Below are positions 1-12,200 of a stretch of 64,000 nucleotides of DNA, in pieces. Each line of letters opens with the position of its first letter. The first letter of the stretch is position 1. Position numbers and translations under genes: made by a program. The notes below the pieces were generated by a model that was not told where the DNA came from, did not search any database, and worked only from the letters and a program-made list of their open reading frames with translations. This DNA comes from Aphelocoma coerulescens (Eukaryota > Chordata > Aves > Passeriformes > Corvidae): the NCBI RefSeq assembly GCF_041296385.1, contig NC_091014.1:47200078-47264077 (forward strand), read 5' to 3'.

Positions 1-3000
1 TTCCAGCTGTCACTGTGTGATCAGACAACAAAAGACTAAGCAGAGCTGGCCTTATGAAGAACCTGCTCATTCTGGCAGGGTTTGGTAGCACCAGTACTGT
101 GAGATTCAGATTGAACTAAGCTGTTCCAGAGCCATCTCAGTAGTACTGCTGCTTCTGGACATTGCCTGACCATGTGAGTCCTGATAGGGCCAGCCTGGCT
201 TCACAAAGAGCTGCTTGGCTTTCTAGGGTGTTTATCAGGTTGGATAATGAATGTATAATGAAATGAATCCAGATTTTCATGCTATGCTAATGCCAAGTTA
301 GCCAGTCTTCCCAGAACTGGAGTGCTGAAGTATTCAGTGCAGATCCACTGGTGTCTTTGTAGGCATCAGAACCAACCTGTTGGGACTAAATCAGGGCAGG
401 AGACAAGTGGCTGTGAAGCTGAGCTGACTCCATGTGCCTTGTGGCTTTGCTCAGAAAGCCACAGGTTTTTTCCATAAAGGTTTGGTAGTTCAGTACCCTG
501 GTACTGCAATCTCAAGTTTTTTTAAAATTAATTCCCGAAGTAACCATCTGGGGAAAGCAGCGCTCCCAGGGCAAACTGCAGGCACTGTAACACAAAGGTA
601 GATTGGATCAGCTGGAACTGCAGTAGGTGGCTGTTTCCCCTTACCAAGGCTGCTGTATGTGGTTGTGTGACTGCATTTTTTTAAGATGACATTCAGTATG
701 TTCTGGCAGGTAGGGGGGAGCCTATGGCCAGAGCTTTAAGCTACATTTTTTTAGCTATCTGTTTTTACTTAGTGTTTGGGAAAGGAATAAGTGTTTTATT
801 ATGTGTCTGTACCATGTTGATATTATAGAAATTCTAGCTAGGCTCCAAGCATTCTGCTGCTTGCTTACTGGGAGCCAGCAGGACTAAATAAGATTTTGCC
901 CTTTTTTTCACCATAGATGCAATCCTAGATGTTTTTCTATGTTCAGAATCATCACAGAAAGCAAATCTAACTAGCTCCTTGCTATTGCAGGTCCTCCATT
1001 CCCATGTGAAAGTGCCCTTGATTCCTGACCGTTTTTATTCCTCACCAGATTTCTGTCTTCCATTGTTCTGCTCTACAACTGGATGTTTTTGTGGGTGTTG
1101 GGAAGTTTTAAATCTGTGCTGAATGTGAGCATGAAGAGTAGATGACTGTGGATGCAGAAAGAATGCAGTTACTTGTTTTCCATTTGAGTATCAAAACACA
1201 GTCTCAGTGTGTGTGCACAGTGGAGTCATACCACACTCCTTTAGGCATGAGTCGACATCCTTACTAAGTTTTTACTTTTGTTTTCTTATGTCCATACTGC
1301 CTCAGTTTCAAATGGACTAAATTTTAGCCACTCTTCTTAGCCAGACCTATAAAATAAATTAGCTGTCCCTGTGGATGATTAGGCCAGACGTGTTAGGGAA
1401 ACATGATGCGAAATTGTCACTGTGAGTGCTGTAGCACTCATCATCCTTGTTTATACATTGACAGAAGTAGATGTCCAGGAAAAACAACCCTTGTAAGAGC
1501 TCCAGTTGAAAATGTTACTTTTACAGGTGCCTGTAACTGCCTCTTGCTGTGAAGAAACAGATTTGAAGCAACAGCAATTCTTCCCATTTCAGACACTGAA
1601 AGCATGGAAGACAACTAGATTTTATGGTCTTTATAGCTGATTTATTTTTTTTTTCCCTGTTAGTGGGAGAAAATGGTGCAGCAGTTTTGTAAACACTGCT
1701 AATGCTCAGTTTCTGGAGTGGCACTGGATTTGATAAAAAACCTTATCAGAAATCCTGCAGTTTAACTCTACAGGAATCAATAGAACTATGAAGTTGATTA
1801 TGTAAAAGGTATTTGGAAGGTTGGAGAGGATGAAAAACAATGTTTGCTCTCTTTCATTAAAGAAGAATCAGCAGCAGGATGCAGAACTTAATGTTTTACA
1901 ATTCAGAAGTTTCAGGCTGTGGTAATAAATTAGGAGATCAAATTACAGCGGTGCTAAAAAAATAAAACCAAAAACCCACCCAAAACATATGGAAAGAGGG
2001 TACTATTGGATATTATAATTTCTTTTGCCTGAAAAATATCACTTTGATATATAAACAGTATCATTTATGAAAGAGAAGTTGCTGAGTCGTATTTATATTA
2101 GTGTGAAAATTTAATTTCTCTTCCAGTTTATTTACTGGAGGCCATCACAGTTTGTACAAGCAGCTATGCGTGTGTGATAATGACTAATAGGGTGGCTGTT
2201 GATGATATTGAATGTTTTAAAGCTATTAGTTTAAATGCTTTAGGTTTATTATTAAAAATGAGGAACTAGATTCTTAAATAGATAACATACATAACCTCAA
2301 TAAAAATAAAATATAACATATTGGAGTTTTATGGAAGCTTAAACTAAAACTGTTTGCCAGCAAGTTTTTTAATCAGATTACCTCTTAGTTGAAGTCTCTG
2401 CTCTATAATGTTTGGATTGCCAGAGACCACGGGGAATATCTCTTTCTGTTGTAATTAAATTGAACAGAGTCATGTTTATGTTACATCTTTGAAAGCCCCT
2501 CTTTGAAGGCATATAAGAGAGCCCCCTTCAGCAAGGGAAGTGCTGTAGGCAAATGTAGTGGATATTGATACAAGCATATGTTTAATGAAGAAATCTTAGA
2601 GACCAAAGTTTGACAACAGCAGAGGTGAAATGAGAAACACTTGGGCAAATGCACCAACCTAAACCCGATATAATTGATCATGATATGAGCACAATAAAGG
2701 TTAAGAATCACAAAATCTCATAAAGCAATGGCTCTGAAGAGACTGGAGCAGAGTGGGTAATTATTCACGGGCCTGTGATCTCTCCAGCACAAACAGTTCT
2801 GTGCTGCTACTGAGGTCAGCACTGCTTGGCCTTTTGCAGTGCTACTGCTGTAAATGCAGTTGAGAAATCGTGGTTATATTGTGAAGATGAGTGGAGTTTA
2901 AGTTCAGTAAACTTTCTCCCTCATCCCTAAGAGCTAAAATGAAGTGGCTTTTTTCATGGTCCTATTTCAAGAGAGGCAATTCTCTTCCTTAACATCCCCA

Positions 3001-3077
3001 GAACTTTATGTTGTATCACAAGGGTTTTCCTCTCTTGCCCTGCTCTAATCTGTAATTCCTTGTGGATGATGCCACAG
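1..3077. other. Gene-free unique sequence
   Basis: I see no gene, RNA gene or clear transposon here. The sequence is AT-rich with stop codons in all frames; open frames are short and do not resemble known proteins. A small A/C-rich patch lies near 1957-1986. It reads as ordinary avian intergenic or intronic DNA. Confidence 0.6.
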
Positions 3078-3870
3078 TGTTTGGTTTCTGGCTGAAATTT
3101 GAGACTTTGATATGCTGTTCAATCTCTGTCTCTTTCCAAGAACTTCTAGGTGTTTGGCATTGCACTGGGTGTCCCTGGAGAGGGAGTTTTGAGGGTGGTG
3201 AGCTGCAGTGGTGCCCTCTGTGAGAAGGTGCCAGAGGCCGCCCCAAGCTGGACATGGTCAGCTCCAGTGGACCCACCACAGGACACAGTAGCCCATCAGC
3301 CATGAGTGTTGTACCTCTGTAAAAAGGGGGCAAAAAATGCTGGACAGGAAAAGGAGGACGGGGAACAGAGTGACAAACTAGAGGGAAACAGAAGTCAGAG
3401 AAGAAGAAGGTGGAGGGGGAGGAAAAGATGCTTCATGGTACCTTGGCAGATACTGTAGCCTGAGGAGGAGCCCACACTGCAGACAAATTTTTTCCTTAAG
3501 AACAGCAGCCTTTGGGAAGAGAAGAATGACAGGGAAGAGGGTAGCAGAGAGGAACCATTGTGTACTGACTGTAATGTCCATGTTTCCCCCATGCTGCTCA
3601 GGCATTGGAGGGTGGAGGAGTGAAATTGAGTTTGGAAGAGAAAGGAGAAAGGATGTTGCTTTAATGATTGTCTGTGTTTCTCTTGGCAATAAATTGAAGG
3701 AGTTTTCATCTGTCAAATCTGTCTTGCCTGTGAAGGTAGTTGGTAAGCAATATCTCTGCCTTTATCTCCACCCACAAGCTTTGTCATCCTATTTTCTCCC
3801 CGTTTCCTGCTGAAGAGGAGTGAAGGGCAGCTAGGTGGGCATTTGGCTGTTTGCTGAGGTTTCTCTAGCA
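3078..3870 (+). mobile_element. Old, diverged ERVL-type solo LTR
   Basis: This stretch is more GC-rich than its flanks and follows the order of parts I know from avian ERVL-type LTRs. There is a U3-like part with a 'gaaggtgccagaggccgccc' block near 3225. Next comes an AATAAA signal at 3688-3693. After it lies a U5-like tail with the typical 'gtagttggtaagcaatatct' and 'ctgaagaggagtgaagggca' blocks, ending near 'ctagca' at 3870. Many substitutions and indels separate it from the family as I remember it, so the insertion is old. I could not find a target-site duplication, so both ends are uncertain by tens of bases. No internal retroviral genes flank it. The short open frames inside are chance frames. 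Confidence 0.6.
3688..3693 (+). promoter_or_regulatory. LTR polyadenylation signal AATAAA
   Basis: AATAAA lies about 180 bp before the inferred end of the old LTR, where avian ERVL LTRs usually carry their poly(A) signal. Activity today is unlikely given the decay of the element. Confidence 0.45.
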
Positions 3871-6800
3871 CTTTATGCTAGTGGTAGGTCAAGAGGTACA
3901 CACTAGTCTACCTTCCAATGACAATAAACTTTAGCTGTGTATTATACCACTGTTTTGCATGTTAGGCACAAATATTCTGTGAAAAGCAATAGGAGCAGAG
4001 AACTAGTTGATCCTTTAAAAATTACACAATGAAATACACTTGTAGCATTTTTAATTTAAATACATTATATTTTATCTGGAATTCTGATTATCTGTATTAT
4101 CTCTTATCTTCCCTCCTTACTGGGTAGTTAGTCCAGCGGCCAGGCAGGAAAGGGCTTTGGGGTGAAAAAAAATTAATTCTATTGTAAAGTCTCACTGACT
4201 TCAGTGAGCTTATGGAGGCATTAACCCTACAAGAGTCTTTGCATGGTTTGATCATTGATTTTAAGAAGTATTTATCTAGAATTCAGTATCAAGCTGTGTG
4301 GGACATTTAGGGGAGTTTGCAACATGAAACAGATGGCATTTTCTTTGGAGGAAGCTAGTCTGAGAATTGAAACCCAGTCTAATTAAGCAGTTGACAGGTT
4401 TTGTCTCTCATCTTTTCTGAGCAGTCTGCAGCAAAATTAAAAATGCGACTCCTGGAAATAGTTAATTAAAAGCATCATTTTGGCCATGCAAGTTGCTTCA
4501 TTGAACTGAATGGGATTTCTCCAGCAATCAGTCACCTGTGATGAAGTGTTTCCAGGGTTTGCATCTTTCAGGTGTGAAGATTTAAGAGTAAGGTTTTTCA
4601 AGCTCAGGCATGTCAAAGCTCAAGGAGTCTAATTTTTGTTGACTGTGATATTGAAAGCCCTAAAGCCACAGTGCTGAGAAATACATAAACACTTTCTTCA
4701 TCCCCACAGACTTCAGCAGCCTAAGCCTGTTTTAAAGTACTCAGCTGTTGAGGTTCCACCCTTAATTCCCTCCTACCCTTAGATCCTGGGTGTGCAGGTT
4801 TTTCCAAAGGGTCTTTGTTTTTAGCAGGACTTTCAGAGGCACCAGGACAGGTGAATTTTCTAGCCACTAGGTATTTCAAAGGATAGTTGCAACTACTAGA
4901 AGTGGGTTATAAACCCTGGTGGGTTTATAATACCCACCAGGTGCCTCTATATCTTCTGAGCTCAGTGAAAAGTTTGAAATGAGATAAAACTCAAATAATT
5001 TTAAGTATTTTGTGGAGATCTGGTTTTGGAACACACCTGAAAATGCTTGTTGAGGCAGAATAATTGTTGCTACACTTTTGGGCAAGGGTAGGCAGTTTGC
5101 CTATAGCGGGAAGTAATTACAGTATAGAAGGAGGATGGAAAGCAAATGAACTTGTCTTTTCTGTTCTTCTTTGCCTTTGAAAAGCCCAGGTGTATCCATT
5201 AAAATACATCAGGTTTTATCTTCCTCATTTTGAAATCTACAAATTTAAAGTAGAGTCACTTGAACCTTTTGCTCCTACTTTCAGTCCTAGAAATACCTGT
5301 TGGAAGGCCCATGGACTTGTATCTCTTTCTCCTTCATGTTGCTGAAAACAGAATGACAGTAGCACTTACCATTTTCTATCGACATGAGGAAACTTCAGCA
5401 TTTCTCCCTCTCATATTATGGACAATTGTCATGGGTAAAGTGGGGATTGAGGTTTGCTGAATTATAAAATGCAGCTGTTTGATCTTGTATGTAGTGGATC
5501 AAAAAAGAGCCATTTCTCATTATTTTGTGCTTTTCTCGACATATTTTTGTGCAGCTGAAATGTGCTATTACTATGAGAAGTATGGAGAAAGACATAGGTT
5601 TTCTGTCTTCTGGCAGTACGTGTAAAATAAAAATGAAGCATTAAAATTAGGATGTGGTGGTATATATTCAAATCTCTATGAAGGTTTTGTTTTGAATAGA
5701 TGCATTTCAAATTGTCTCTAAGAACAGAAAGACATTTTAAAATGTGGTTTCTATTTACCTGTGCTCATTTCTTTTATTAAAGGTTGTTGCTTAACACTGT
5801 AATTCATAGTTTGTTGATATAACACTTTAAAATGTTCTGCAGTGCTTTCCACAGTTTAACAAAACAAAATTTAAGACATTACTAAAGGACTGGTATCTGT
5901 CTCTAGAGCAATGAGGCGAGAATTACTGCAAAGACATGCCTTGTCAAAGTACCCAGCCTTCTTGGTGAAGTGCTTATATATCTGATAAAGTTCTGATTAA
6001 TTTCTTTGTCTTACTTTTGTTTTTATAAATGTCTGTGTCTTGGTGCTTATTTCTTCCAAATGTGAGATGTAGGAAATGGAACAGATGTTTGTATAACTAC
6101 TTATTGGGCTCATGGAAGAAATGCGTAAAGTGGTATTTTCATTGTTATAATGAAACTATAATTACATTTGCTTGTGAGGTTTGAATTGGGTTCTTAACAG
6201 GAGCATGTTCAACAGGCAAAAAATATTAAATGGCATAAAACATCATGTGATATTCGAATAATGAAAAATGTATCACTTAACAGTGTTTGCATTATTCAGA
6301 CTTATACACATACAAGTGTCTGCTCTAATCCCTTGCCAGTATGTTGTCTTGGTAACCAGCTACCTGCACACCTGCTCAGCTTCTGCAAGTGAGGGAAAAT
6401 GGATGGTTATTGGCCACAAATATATTGAAATGGAATATAAAAATCCAGCAGAATATTAATATTTAATAAGGCTGTGCCTTCAAACTTGAGTGTTCTAGCT
6501 AGTCTCTAGCAGCAAGTTTTATACCTGAACAAAAAGAGATTTGACATCATTTGTGCTCTTTCTGTAAAGCAGGGAGAAGTCAAATTCAAATTTGTACCCA
6601 AAGATCCTCTAACACAAAGAAGAATATCAGCAGCGTGTATATTAAAAATAGTGTTATTCTAGCAAGAGTCTATTGTCTATTGAGTAACTGCTTTGGAGTA
6701 CTTAATAACTGTTGAGGAATTAATCACTTTTCAAAACACTTCCTGTTTGTCACTGAACTGAACTATCAGCTCCATACAGGTACATGGACCTGAGCACCAG

Positions 6801-8734
6801 AAACTGGTGGCAGGGGATTGGAGGCAGTAGAGCAGGTAGATAAAATGCTGTTAGGATTGGACCTGAAAATATCTTCTGCTTTGGCTGAACTTCATTGGGA
6901 GAGTTTTACCTTAACTTGAAATAATTTCTCCTGCCTGCTTTATAATTACAACCTTCTGAACCTGAAGAACTTAACACAGGAGTTTTAATAGCTGGTAAAG
7001 AAGGCTCATATGTGCATTTTTTTATTTCAACTCCAACCTCATGAATATCTGTTAGAAAAATGGGATTTTTGACTCACTAGTATTTCATAACTATATCTGG
7101 AAAAATCTAAAGAAAGCAAAAATGTGAGTAAAATACCTAAAACATGAGAATCGGTACCAAAACAGTTTTGTGGCATTGAGGTCTCTGGTGCACAATTGGA
7201 GCCAGAAATAAGCCAGAATGGGTATGGGATTGGGGTTTGTGTAATGTATGATGCTGTGTGCAAACTGATGGTATCCCACTAAGAAATGTCTTCCCAATGC
7301 ATGGACAGAGTGAGCTTGCACTTGCCTACTGTTGTAGTTGTAAACCTTTGCTGAGAGATATCTATCTATACAGACATATGGATAGTCAGAGATGACAAAG
7401 AAAAAGTTATAATCCTGAAAAGGGCAACTACTCAATGTTAACCAGATGCATATTTAGCAGATTGTCTCCTGGGTAGGATAATGCAGGTCACTCCAGCATT
7501 TCTTGTCGGGGATATTCTAGGCATCCATTCATACGGTGTTATATACAGTCCTGAAAGTATTGATTTTGAATCACAGAATGGGACCACATTACTTTAAAAG
7601 GGTTTCTCCTTGTGGTATAAAAACTGGATGTGTTTTGACTTTCTTATTTTTTTTTAGTCCTGTTTTAAAATTTTGAGCATTAGGAAATAAAAAGTTCTAT
7701 ATGGAGTTAAAAGCCCAGCTTTTTTAAAAAAGCCAGACTGAGGCTGTATTCATGTTAAGGTGCCAGTGGGTTTGTTCTAATAACTACCCTGGAGCTCTTT
7801 TAAAAATGCCCTTTACCTCAGTTATTTTTGTAATGCAGGGTCTTACATAAATTTGTGGTACAAAGTGTTGAACTGTGATCTGATAAGGTGGAGTTCTGCT
7901 TCCAAATAAAAGGCAGGAAGCCTATATTCTAAGTTACATGTAAAATATCTTGCATTCAAAAGCTGGTTTTAGTCTTTTTGTTTCTGCTCATGTTTCAGTA
8001 GCCTTGACAGCACGCTAGGTTCTGCCCACGCAGAGGAAGGCTGTTTCGTTGTCCTAATGTATAGATCCCATTGCACAAGACACATGGCAAAAACAAATGA
8101 ATCACCACAAGAAGAATTTCAAGCTTAAGCTATATTTACTCCTGTGCTTACTCAGAAATTGATCTAAGATGAACTGGGTCTTTTTTTAGAATCATGTGTG
8201 TGGATAGGTGTGTAATTTATATACATACAATATAAAAATGGAGTCCTGTAGATTTCTCATTAGCTACTAATATTATTAGGTATTAGGTTAACTATTAGCA
8301 AAAGTCTGTAAGGGTAAATTTGATGCTATTATATTGGCAGTTCTGAAGGCTGGAGGTCATAATAGTTTTATATGAATTATGATTTTATTTCCTTTAGTAA
8401 TTCTTTGATACTGTAGAAGTACACTTTTCCATGTGTACTGCTTTTGGCGTCAGCATGACAAGCTTGGGCAAGTGAAAGGACAATTGTGATTTTATTTTAC
8501 TTTATAGGTTATGTAACAAGCGCAACGATTTTGCTAATTCAGATTTACATCTCAGGATGAAAGTGGTTTTACTTTCACAGCAGTGTGAACTTCATAAATT
8601 GACAACATTTTGAAGTATAAATTCAAGTTCTGTAATTCAGAAGTATCAGAAAGGATTGCTCTGTCTTTTAGACTGGTTATTCCTTCTCAGCTGTATGGGA
8701 AGGGTGTGTGCAACACTGAATCTAGTTAAAATTA
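3871..8734. other. Gene-free unique sequence with one hairpin cluster
   Basis: No coding region or transposon is recognisable. The stretch holds the overlapping inverted repeats at 4902-4941, listed separately. It also holds a 16-bp perfect A/T palindrome at 7718-7733 (gcttttttaaaaaagc). The rest is AT-rich single-copy-looking DNA. Confidence 0.55.
4902..4941. repeat. Overlapping inverted repeats
   Basis: Two perfect 10-bp inverted repeats share bases. Arm ttataaaccc (4907-4916) pairs with gggtttataa (4921-4930) across a 4-base loop. Arm cctggtgggt (4915-4924) pairs with acccaccagg (4932-4941) across a 7-base loop. The two hairpins exclude each other. An outer imperfect pairing of 4902-4911 with 4926-4937 is also possible. 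The right arm contains ccaccaggtgcc, which resembles a CTCF core, but one weak match is not evidence of binding. Function unknown. Confidence 0.75.
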
Positions 8735-9254
8735 CATGCTCGCTTATGCTGCTCCCCTCTGCTCAGCCCTGGTGAGACACAGCAGGAGGGTTGTGTCTAC
8801 TGCTGCCTATCTCACTACAAGAGAGTGGAGTGTGTCCAGCAAAGCATCATGGAGAAGATCAAAGGTCTTGGGGAATCTGACCTACAATGAGAGGCTGAGA
8901 GAGCTGGTAGTGTTCAGCCTGGAGAGGGGAAGCTCAGGGGGATCTTATCCATGTGTGTAATGGCCTGATGGGGAGGTGAGTAAAGAAGATGAAGTCAGGC
9001 TCTTCTCAGTGTGCCCAGAGAAGCAATGGGCACTAAGTGAAATATGGGAAAATCTGTTTGAATGCAGTAAAGATTTATTCTTTTTAGGGTGGCTGAATAC
9101 TGGACCAGGCTGCCCAGAGAGTTTGTGACATCTCCATCCTTGGAGATACTCAAAACCTGATTGGGTGCAGCACTGAGCAACCTGCTGTAGTTGGCCCTGC
9201 TTTGAGTAGGGGGTTGGACCAGATGACTTCCAGAGCTGCCTTCCAACATGAATG
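8735..9254 (+). mobile_element. CR1 LINE, 5'-truncated 3' end
   Basis: About 520 bp match the last part of CR1 (chicken repeat 1) LINEs in + orientation. Blocks in order are the 'ctcagccctggtgagacaca' segment near 8760, 'gagaggctgagagagctgg' near 8890, 'aggctcttctcagtg' near 8998, 'ccaggctgcccagagag' near 9105 and the end block 'gggttggaccagatgac' at 9210. The 5' part of the LINE is absent, as in almost all CR1 copies. CR1 is a non-LTR retrotransposon that copies itself through its own reverse transcriptase. This copy encodes nothing intact. Confidence 0.9.
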
Positions 9255-12200
9255 CTTTTGTTAAATTAATCAGAAAGAAATTGCTAATTGTTTATCAGTC
9301 CTGTTTACTCTTTCATCCTGACTGATGGTGGACACTGTTAATGTAACACTGGTGCCCAGAGGTTATGTTTAAAGAGAAGCATATGCATTAAACAAATGCC
9401 TTTTTCCAACATGTGTGTGGATGCTGAACTTAAACTCTAGGGTCCTTTCATTCCTAAAAGCTGAGCTTATGCTTGCTTCATTGCTAGGTAAGAGCTTCAG
9501 AAATTAGTCTGTCCTGCACACTGAAGTGCTCCACAGGCACACAGCTGCGTGCAGAAAGCACGGCAGTGTTGCACGGGGTGACTTCGGGCACAGGTGTGTG
9601 TCTAATCTTGGGAAATTCTAGTTATTATCACCAGAGGACATGATAAATTCCCATCCAACAGCACTCTGCCTATTGCTGGGTGAAGTAGGCAGGCAAGGTT
9701 TCAGAGACTGCCAGCCCCATGATGAGTGTGAAGGTCTTTTTTTCCTATATTCTGTTGAACAATTTCTGCCTGTATCTGTAATTAAAATATGGAAGCTTTT
9801 GGAAAGGTTTGTTGATTATAAACTGCACATGCCAAGAGTCAGATCAGAAGGTAAACAGTTAAATAAAAGGGTAATATTTAAGGTCTGTATTTCCAACCTA
9901 GCTAATGTCTCATCTTGAGCCTGTAATCAGCAGCAGCTGTGAGGGAGAGGGAATATGAACATTATTATTTTAGTGTAAAAACCTAGTTCTGAATAAAACC
10001 TTTCTTGCAGATGTGTTTCTGGGCACCAATAAAAAATCTCATTGTGAAGACTTAGCATCATTTTAGTATGCAGGACTGTCATTGACAGTGCACTATGGAA
10101 AGGAGTGATTTGCTTTAGTAAGAGTAAAGTGCCTTTCAAGCTAAAAACAACAAACCCCCTTCAATCAACAAAACAAAAGCCATAACAGAATAGGTATAGT
10201 GTCTGAAATGCTGCTCAGGACAGAAGGTAAGTTTTTCTAAGATGAGAGTTAGGTGTGCATCTTCAAGTGGAATGTATATTTTCACTGTGGTGCTCTTTGA
10301 AGTTCCAGTGTAAATGTAGAAATGACTAGCAGCTCCAGGTGGGTATCTTTGGAAAATTAAAATTAATTTGCTTCCCACATCTCAGTGCATTGTTGGGTAT
10401 TCCTGGGAAGATTTGCTCAGATTTTAAAGCACTTTCTTATTGTGATTATTTGAGCATTCTGATGGATCCCTTTCTGGACTTGTGAACATATAACCTCTAC
10501 AAGTAACTTCAGATGCACTTTGTTCCAGAAGAGAACTTCTGAAGTGATCCATTATGGGAGAAAGGTTATGGGTATTATTTTGGCTTCTTATTATATCTTT
10601 GGTCTTCAGCTGTTTCAGAGACTTGAGAAGGTACTAGTGATTATTCATGGGTTCTGTATGCACTGTGTAGGGACAGCTTGACCTGTAAAGCATTTGTAAA
10701 CCATGTGTAACACAGAGCCTTTATGAAACAGTTAAGTCTAAACTACTGTCCTTAAATACATTTTAATCCATGTGATAATACTTGTATTAGTCAAAACTCC
10801 AAAGAAGAAATTTGGTGGCTGTGCATGGAAAATTGAGCTATGGGAAGGAGTGGAACAGTCTATATGCTGTAATTTTGGTCAGTGGTTGCAGACAGTGATG
10901 CAGCTGCGAAGGTCAGGTTTAACAGAACTGCCTCTATACCAATTTTCTCTTGGAGGTATTGATGTACAGGAAGTAAGATTAGCCTTCAACTTTTGTGTGA
11001 TGTGGACAGCATATTTAAGCACATATTTACATTTCTTCCTGTTACCAAGATATTAGAAAAAGAGATGATAACCACCAAATTAGAGCAATTTTGAATGGTG
11101 GCTGTACATCAGTTGATTGCTGCACTGGGACTGGGTATTGGAGTGACACATCCCATTAGCTGTGTAGCTGTCCTCTGCTCCCTTCTGACTGAATGCTCCT
11201 CTGGTGTTGGGATCTGCCACCCCACGTCCGACAGTCAAGGGTGAGGCTGGTTAGGATGTTATTAATCTCCTAATCTTATGGATACATCAGATGGGCTGGC
11301 CTTATTTCTTCTCTATTTCCAGTTACTTAAATTTGACATTACTGTCTGAAGAATGTTTATTTTCTTTAAGGAGAAATGCTTTTGAAAAAGATTTTTTTTT
11401 TCAAAGATGAGGTCATGAGTGAAAATAGCACTGCAGCTATTTTACTGCTGATTGTACTGATAAGATTTCTGTCTTTTATTTTGTCATCACTGCAGTAAAT
11501 TTGTTAGGATTAAAAGTGAAATGATCAGTACAATCTGTAAAAGAAAAAAAGACAGTTATGAGTTTGTGTGAGTCCATGGGCAAAGTCTGAGTGAAATGTT
11601 GAAGGTGAAAAAGTTTTTATACTGCTGATTCTAGAAGGTCTTTGGTTTGATTTTGAGACCAAGCTAGACTTTGATTGTCATGCTGTATCTTGGAACCACA
11701 CAGCACAGGTGAAATCTTTATGAGTTGGTCTACTTCTTTTACTGCAGTTATGTTCTTCTCTGCACTGCTTTTCTCTACATGTCTGCTTGGAAAATGGTAG
11801 GTACAAATGACTGGTCATGCCATGGAAGCAAAAATGGTACTTTCAAATGAAATTTAAATGTTTCAAAAAGGCCATCATTTGTAGAAGCTCTGCACCTTAA
11901 GCTGCACAGATGTACTCAGTTATAAAAGTTAGTTATATTGATCTCAATTAGTATTTTTGTGGGCTGTGCAGTCTTTATTAGCAGACCTTGAGAAAGCATG
12001 AAACAATCTCCCCCCCTTTCAGATTAGCATATAGTTAAAATCTAATTAAGGCAGTACCCATTATACAGGGTTATAATTTACAATTTAAAACAATTGCCTT
12101 GTAAAACAACTAAATATGCATTAAAAGAAACAAAAAAACCTTAGCAATTCATGACCTTTTAAAATCGGAGTAATCAATCCAGGCTTGTTTTCCACTTTAA

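Noticed and set aside
3016..3813. Several overlapping open frames on both strands
   Set aside because: They coincide with the old LTR and do not look like retroviral or host proteins.
4936..4947. CTCF-like core ccaccaggtgcc
   Set aside because: A single short partial match within a hairpin arm is not enough to call a binding site.
7718..7733. 16-bp A/T palindrome gcttttttaaaaaagc
   Set aside because: Facing T and A runs make such palindromes common in AT-rich DNA; no further support.
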